Shown piece after piece: positions 7,470-10,487 of a DNA stretch of 10,487 nt; position 1 is the stretch's first letter, and every line of letters starts with the position of its first letter. The notes under the pieces are model-generated. The model did no database searches. It had not been told where the DNA came from and saw nothing but the letters and a program-made list of their open reading frames with translations. The stretch is taken from assembly GCA_031546715.1 (NCBI GenBank), contig JAVBKA010000212.1, positions 1 to 10,487 of the forward strand, read 5' to 3'. The position numbers and the translations under genes are program-made. The DNA is from JAVBKA01 sp031546715 (GTDB lineage Bacteria > Bacillota > Clostridia > Oscillospirales > UBA929).

Positions 7470-7505
7470 TGTCATTTATGATAATTGAGAAATGGTTGGA
7501 ATTTT

Positions 7506-7733
7506 ATGTGTATTGGTGTTTCTGCGCAGGTTATTAGTATCGATGGCGACAATGCAAGAGTAAGCGTTCGTGGTAACGAGACCACTGTAAGTATAGGGCT
7601 TATATCCCCAAAGATTGGAGATTACGTGCTTCTTCATGCAGGCTGTGCGCTGCAAATATTGCCTCCCCATGAGGCACAATCAATTGATGAGCTGTTTGAT
7701 GAATTACAACAGGTAATGAATAATGAAGCTTAA
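7506..7733 (+). CDS. hypC: Hydrogenase maturation chaperone HypC
   Basis: HypC is a small chaperone, here 75 residues, that with HypD carries the iron centre while CN and CO are attached and then hands it to the large subunit. The start at ATG 7506 places the essential Cys at position 2 (MCIGV), with TTGGA just upstream; an in-frame TTG at 7485 would bury this Cys. The domain is recognisable from the strand pattern and from GDYVLLHAG at residues 38-46, followed by the acidic SIDELFDEL helix. The family's usual N-terminus has Pro at position 6 (MCLAIP type), but here the residue is Ser (MCIGVS). The gene is separated from hypF by 46 nt and overlaps hypD by 11 nt. A HybG-type paralogue is the same family, so the functional call stands. 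Confidence 0.92.
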   Translation: MCIGVSAQVISIDGDNARVSVRGNETTVSIGLISPKIGDYVLLHAGCALQILPPHEAQSIDELFDELQQVMNNEA

Positions 7734-8751
7734 TGAAGCAGTTGCGGAGTTGCAAGCCTATAACGGACGTCCCCTCAGTATTATGGAAGTTTGCGGTACG
7801 CACACTGCCGCAATTTTGCGTAGCGGAATTCGTTCTCTGCTGCCGCCGTCAATAAAACTGGTGTCAGGTCCGGGTTGTCCTGTTTGTGTTACTTCTGCTG
7901 CTGCAATTGACACGTTAATAGAGCTGTCAAAGTCCTGCTGTGTTCTGTGTTTTGGGGACATGTTTCGTGTGCCCGGAAGCAAAAGCTCTTTAGCAGAAGC
8001 GAAGGCGTTGGGTGGGCAGGTACGGCTGATATATTCGCCGCTAGAAGCTCTTAAATTGGCAAAGGAATCACCTGAGATGGCATTTGTCGTTGCGGCGGTG
8101 GGGTTTGAAACGACCGCACCTGTCTATGCTCTATTGCTTGAGAAGATAATTGCCGAGGGTGTTTCAAATATAAAGCTTGTTGTAGCATTAAAGCACATTA
8201 TTCCGGCAGTTTCGGGTATTTTATCCTCTGAAAATTCAATTGACGGACTTATTTGCCCTGGGCATGTGGGCGCAATTCTAGGTTCAGAGCCGTTTGAAGA
8301 GCTAAGCAAGCGTTTTTTTCGACCGTTTGTAATGGCGGGCTTTGAAGCTGCCCATGTTGTTGCCGCAATTTATAATGTCGTAAAGCAAGCCAGCAATTCA
8401 CAAGCCAAATATGTCAATCTTTATCCAGAGGTAGTTTCTCAAAATGGCAATTTAAAGGCAAAAGCTCTTCTTGAGAAGTATTTTGAGCTAAAGGATACAA
8501 CATGGCGTGGGCTTGGTACTATTCCGCTTTCAGGCTTTGTGGTTAAAAATGCATCACAGTACGTGATTACTTACGAAGATTTTGACGAACCTTCCGCTTG
8601 TGCATGTGGTCAGGTTTTGCAAGGCAGATGCACACCTGAGGAATGCGGACTTTATGGAGGAGAATGTACACCTGCTCATCCAGTCGGTCCTTGCATGGTT
8701 TCGCCAGAGGGTGCTTGTGGCTTATTTTATTCATCAGGAGGGCACTTATGA
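7723..8751 (+). CDS. hypD: Hydrogenase maturation iron-sulfur protein HypD
   Basis: HypD is the scaffold on which, with HypC, the Fe(CN)2CO unit is assembled, using a redox-active [4Fe-4S] cluster. The 342 residues are near the family's usual 345-375. Visible motifs: MEVCGTH at 21-27 (Cys24, His27), GPGCPVCVT at 49-57 (Cys52, Cys55), GFETTAP at 127-133, and a C-terminal Cys-rich region. That region has CACG at 293-296, then Cys303, Cys308, Cys315, Cys324 and Cys332 in the usual PxGPCMVSPEGAC context, which provides the cluster ligands. Two usually conserved stretches differ: the GFEPLD-type element reads GFEAAH (206-211) and the NxYxRxV-type element reads NLYPEVV. ATG 7723 overlaps hypC by 11 nt; the TGA overlaps hypE by 4 nt (ATGA). 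Confidence 0.95.
   Translation: MKLNEAVAELQAYNGRPLSIMEVCGTHTAAILRSGIRSLLPPSIKLVSGPGCPVCVTSAAAIDTLIELSKSCCVLCFGDMFRVPGSKSSLAEAKALGGQVRLIYSPLEALKLAKESPEMAFVVAAVGFETTAPVYALLLEKIIAEGVSNIKLVVALKHIIPAVSGILSSENSIDGLICPGHVGAILGSEPFEELSKRFFRPFVMAGFEAAHVVAAIYNVVKQASNSQAKYVNLYPEVVSQNGNLKAKALLEKYFELKDTTWRGLGTIPLSGFVVKNASQYVITYEDFDEPSACACGQVLQGRCTPEECGLYGGECTPAHPVGPCMVSPEGACGLFYSSGGHL
8737..8742 (+). promoter_or_regulatory. Strong ribosome binding site for hypE
   Basis: AGGAGG, the full consensus, lies 5 nt before ATG 8748 and inside the hypD coding region. It settles the hypE start: the reading frame is open for another 35 codons upstream, but only as hypD sequence in another frame. Confidence 0.85.
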
Positions 8752-9725
8752 CCATCACGATGGCGCATGGCAGCGGGGGAGCTGAAACCTCAAGGTTAAT
8801 TAGAGACGTTTTTGCAAGCAGATTTGGGAATAAACTGCTTGAACCCATGGAAGATGCTGCGATTTTGAAAGTATCAGGTCGTATAGCATACACTACGGAC
8901 TCATACGTTGTCACTCCGCTGATTTTTCCAGGCGGCGATATCGGACGCTTGGCGGTGTGCGGTACAGTGAACGACCTTGCCGTGATGGGAGCAAAGCCTT
9001 TGGCGTTGACTGCGGGCTTCATATTAGAGGAAGGGCTACCCCTTAATGTTCTCGAAAGAGTTGCCGATAGTATGGCAAGTGCGGCAAGGGAAGCCCATGT
9101 CCAAATTGTGGCAGGAGATACAAAGGTGATTTCTGGTGCGGGGGGGATGTATATAAACACCTCTGGCATTGGGCTTGTAAACGGTCGAGGCGTGAGAATT
9201 GCTGACGGTCGTGTTGGCGATGCGGTAGTAGTTTCGGGGCAGTTGGGTGATCATCACGCATGTATTTTGAGCCGTCGAATGGGAGTTGAAAACAACATAC
9301 AAAGTGACGCTCAGCCACTTTGGAGCTTTGTAAACAAGCTGCAAAAAACTAATATACCAATCCATGGAATGCGGGACATAACTCGCGGAGGATTGGCAAC
9401 TGTGCTAAATGAGCTTTCAGAAGCGTGTAATCTAGGGGTAACGCTAGACGAAGCACTTTTGCCTGTTTCATCGGAAGTCAGAGGGTTCTGCGATATGCTG
9501 GGGTTAGAGCCGTTATATATGGGCAACGAGGGTAAGCTGGTGGCGATTATTCCATCAGAATATGCTCATCAGGCTTTGGCTATCATGAAAAAGCATCCAT
9601 ACGGCAAAAATGCAGCCATTGTCGGAACGTTGACAGACGGCAAGGGTGTCCATTTGCGCACGCCTTTGGGCGGATTGCGCATAGTCAACGCTCTACAAGG
9701 AGAAGGGCTTCCCCGTATTTGCTAG
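8748..9725 (+). CDS. hypE: Hydrogenase maturation dehydratase HypE (carbamoyl to thiocyanate)
   Basis: HypE accepts the carbamoyl group from HypF on its C-terminal Cys and dehydrates it with ATP to a thiocyanate, the source of the cyanide ligands. The protein is 325 residues and ends in LPRIC, with the essential Cys325 last. ATP-binding elements of the PurM/AIR-synthase fold are visible: MAHGSGG (5-11), MEDAAIL (34-40), TTDSYVVTPLIFPGGD (49-64), TVNDLAVMGAKP (73-84), GDTKV (123-127) and GNEGKL (259-264). The usual MRDPTRGG reads MRDITRGG at 208-215. The start at ATG 8748 follows AGGAGG and shares ATGA with the hypD stop; ATG 8760 is a weaker alternative. It is the last gene of the cluster, and no clear terminator hairpin follows. 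Confidence 0.96.
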   Translation: MTITMAHGSGGAETSRLIRDVFASRFGNKLLEPMEDAAILKVSGRIAYTTDSYVVTPLIFPGGDIGRLAVCGTVNDLAVMGAKPLALTAGFILEEGLPLNVLERVADSMASAAREAHVQIVAGDTKVISGAGGMYINTSGIGLVNGRGVRIADGRVGDAVVVSGQLGDHHACILSRRMGVENNIQSDAQPLWSFVNKLQKTNIPIHGMRDITRGGLATVLNELSEACNLGVTLDEALLPVSSEVRGFCDMLGLEPLYMGNEGKLVAIIPSEYAHQALAIMKKHPYGKNAAIVGTLTDGKGVHLRTPLGGLRIVNALQGEGLPRIC

Positions 9726-9753
9726 AGACTGGCAAGAAAAAAGCTATATCTAC

Positions 9754-9781
9754 TTGAACCAATAGTTAAAAAGTGTATAAT
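9754..9781 (+). promoter_or_regulatory. Predicted sigma-A (sigma-70 type) promoter for the esterase gene
   Basis: A TTGAAC -35 box at 9754-9759 and a perfect TATAAT -10 box at 9776-9781 are separated by 16 nt. Transcription would start near 9788, giving a leader of about 50 nt before ATG 9838. The match is the best promoter in the window and marks the boundary between the hydrogenase cluster and the next unit. Whether hypE transcripts also read through is unclear, as no terminator is visible. Confidence 0.75.
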
Positions 9782-9804
9782 AGTTGAGGAACAGATTAAA
9801 AAGT
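9766..9804. repeat. 9-bp direct repeat flanking the -10 box (possible operator)
   Basis: TTAAAAAGT occurs at 9766-9774, inside the -35/-10 spacer, and again at 9796-9804, just after the expected transcription start. The copies are exactly 30 bp apart start to start, close to three helical turns. A second repeat, AATAGTT, occurs at 9761-9767 and 9779-9785. Position suits a repressor site, but the sequence is AT-rich and chance cannot be excluded. Confidence 0.35.
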
Positions 9805-9823
9805 TTTCATACTCAATAACTTT

Positions 9824-9830
9824 AGGGGGG
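9824..9830 (+). promoter_or_regulatory. Ribosome binding site for the esterase gene
   Basis: AGGGGGG lies 7 nt before ATG 9838, and it fixes this start. A TTG at 9834 is out of frame. Confidence 0.75.
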
Positions 9831-9837
9831 ATTTTGA

Positions 9838-10487
9838 ATGCTTGAGCTCAATTCGATTTTTACTAACGGAATGGTTTTACAACATGGTGAAAAAACCACA
9901 GTATGCGGTGTTGCAAGCGATGATAATACAGTGCAAATTCTCTTTAATGAGAAAGTCTACGAAGCACACGTCAGCAACGGAAAATGGAGATGCGAGATTG
10001 AATGCTTGAATTATGGCGGTCCTTTTACCCTTAAAGTCTCTGTTGGGGAACAAAAGATAGTGCTGGAAGACGTTTTAGTAGGTGAAGTGTGGATTGCAGG
10101 AGGACAGTCCAACATGGAAATGCTGATTCGTGATACACAGCATAATAATGAGGAGCTTTTTGCGGATATCGGAGAATTAAGATACTTCCATGTACCAAAA
10201 ACCACATATTTAGGCGAGAAATACGAAAAATCCGCTTGGCAACATTGCAGTAACAATATTGTTAAAGAGTTTTCTGCAGTAGCTTTTTTCTTTGCGAGAC
10301 TTTTACACAAAAGCCTCAACGTTCCAATCGGAATTATCAATTGTAACTGGGGTGGAACGTCAGCAAGCTCTTGGCTAAGCGAAGATGCGCTGTTGAAAAC
10401 GGACCTTGAAAGTTATAAAAATGACCTTCACAAAGCAAATAGTGTTAGCTTTGAAGAGTATGAAATAATTGTCAAGGAGTGGCAGCA
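9838..10487 (+). CDS. Sialate O-acetylesterase-like SGNH hydrolase, 3' partial
   Basis: The frame is open from ATG 9838 to the window edge, 216 codons, about half or less of the usual length. The family removes O-acetyl groups from sialic acids or plant polysaccharide sugars. The N-terminus has the characteristic FTNGMVLQ opening (residues 8-15) and a beta-rich domain with GKWRCEI and GGPFTLKV. The catalytic block GEVWIAGGQSNMEM (82-95) holds nucleophile Ser91. A second block, VPIGIINCNWGGTSASSW at 162-179, supplies the oxyanion-hole Gly and Asn region. The C-terminal Asp/His of the triad would lie beyond the window. There is no signal peptide, so it likely acts in the cytoplasm on imported acetylated oligosaccharides. 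It has its own promoter and ribosome site, and probably belongs to a carbohydrate-use locus. The exact substrate cannot be read from the sequence. Confidence 0.88.
   Translation, partial: MLELNSIFTNGMVLQHGEKTTVCGVASDDNTVQILFNEKVYEAHVSNGKWRCEIECLNYGGPFTLKVSVGEQKIVLEDVLVGEVWIAGGQSNMEMLIRDTQHNNEELFADIGELRYFHVPKTTYLGEKYEKSAWQHCSNNIVKEFSAVAFFFARLLHKSLNVPIGIINCNWGGTSASSWLSEDALLKTDLESYKNDLHKANSVSFEEYEIIVKEWQ

Noticed and set aside
7461..7495. Promoter before hypC (TTGCAA or TTGTCA with TATGAT)
   Set aside because: Spacings between the candidate -35 and -10 boxes are about 10-13 nt, or lack a -10 altogether; none approaches 16-18 nt.
8567..9169. 200-codon open frame on the minus strand over the hypD/hypE junction
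   Set aside because: It is fully covered by two certain plus-strand genes, shows no recognisable motif, and has no supporting ribosome site that I can see; it is a shadow of the coding sequence.
9043..9365. Two overlapping minus-strand open frames within hypE
   Set aside because: Both lie wholly inside hypE in different frames, with low-complexity, unnatural composition.
9726..9753. Rho-independent terminator after hypE
   Set aside because: No GC-rich hairpin followed by a T-run is visible; only a 4-bp CAAG/CTTG pairing could be found.
9783..9823. Possible pseudoknot or riboswitch-like fold in the esterase leader (GTTGAG with CTCAAT, AAAGTT with AACTTT)
   Set aside because: The first arm lies at or before the expected transcription start, and the zero-length third loop is not sterically sensible. 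Only a 6-bp AT-rich hairpin (9800-9805 with 9818-9823) remains, which is weak.
1..10487. CRISPR arrays, tRNA/rRNA genes, insertion sequences, phage or defence genes
   Set aside because: Reading both strands gave no repeat-spacer pattern, no transposase or integrase motifs, and no structured RNA gene; almost all bases are accounted for by the genes listed.

Overview
The window reads as a stretch of chromosome from an anaerobic, low-to-moderate-GC member of the Firmicutes, most likely class Clostridia. The reasons are purine-rich Shine-Dalgarno sites, a textbook sigma-A-type promoter near the right end, tightly packed genes, and a gene order that, from memory, matches the Ech hydrogenase locus of cellulolytic clostridia such as Acetivibrio (Clostridium) thermocellum. 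Every gene I can support lies on the + strand.

Region 1 (1-4305) is a six-gene ech operon, echABCDEF, with the 5' part of echA cut off by the window edge. It encodes a membrane-bound, energy-converting group 4 [NiFe] hydrogenase. EchA (NuoL-like) and EchB (NuoH-like) are the membrane subunits. EchC (small subunit), EchD (NuoC-like), EchE (large subunit with the NiFe site) and EchF (two [4Fe-4S] clusters) form the soluble arm. The family couples electron transfer from reduced ferredoxin to protons, giving H2, with outward pumping of H+ or Na+, and it can run in reverse.

Region 2 (4298-9725) is a complete set of maturation genes in the order hypA-hypB-hypF-hypC-hypD-hypE. HypF and HypE make the thiocyanate on the HypE C-terminal Cys. 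HypC and HypD build the Fe(CN)2CO unit, and HypA and HypB insert nickel. hypA overlaps the end of echF, so structural and maturation genes form one translationally coupled chain. The only real gap inside the chain is 46 bp between hypF and hypC. EchE ends exactly at its second metal-binding motif with no tail to cleave, and no maturation protease gene is present here, so the locus looks self-sufficient for making an active enzyme.

Region 3 (9726-10487) is a new transcription unit. A strong predicted promoter, a short leader with a 9-bp direct repeat, and a good ribosome binding site precede the 5' part of a gene for a sialate O-acetylesterase-like SGNH hydrolase. This is a carbohydrate de-acetylase with no visible link to hydrogen metabolism.

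I see no mobile element, CRISPR array, RNA gene or clear terminator. I do not see a clearly undescribed system. The most unusual points are substitutions at normally conserved positions in HypC, HypD, HypE and HypF, the tailless EchE, and the repeat around the right-hand promoter.
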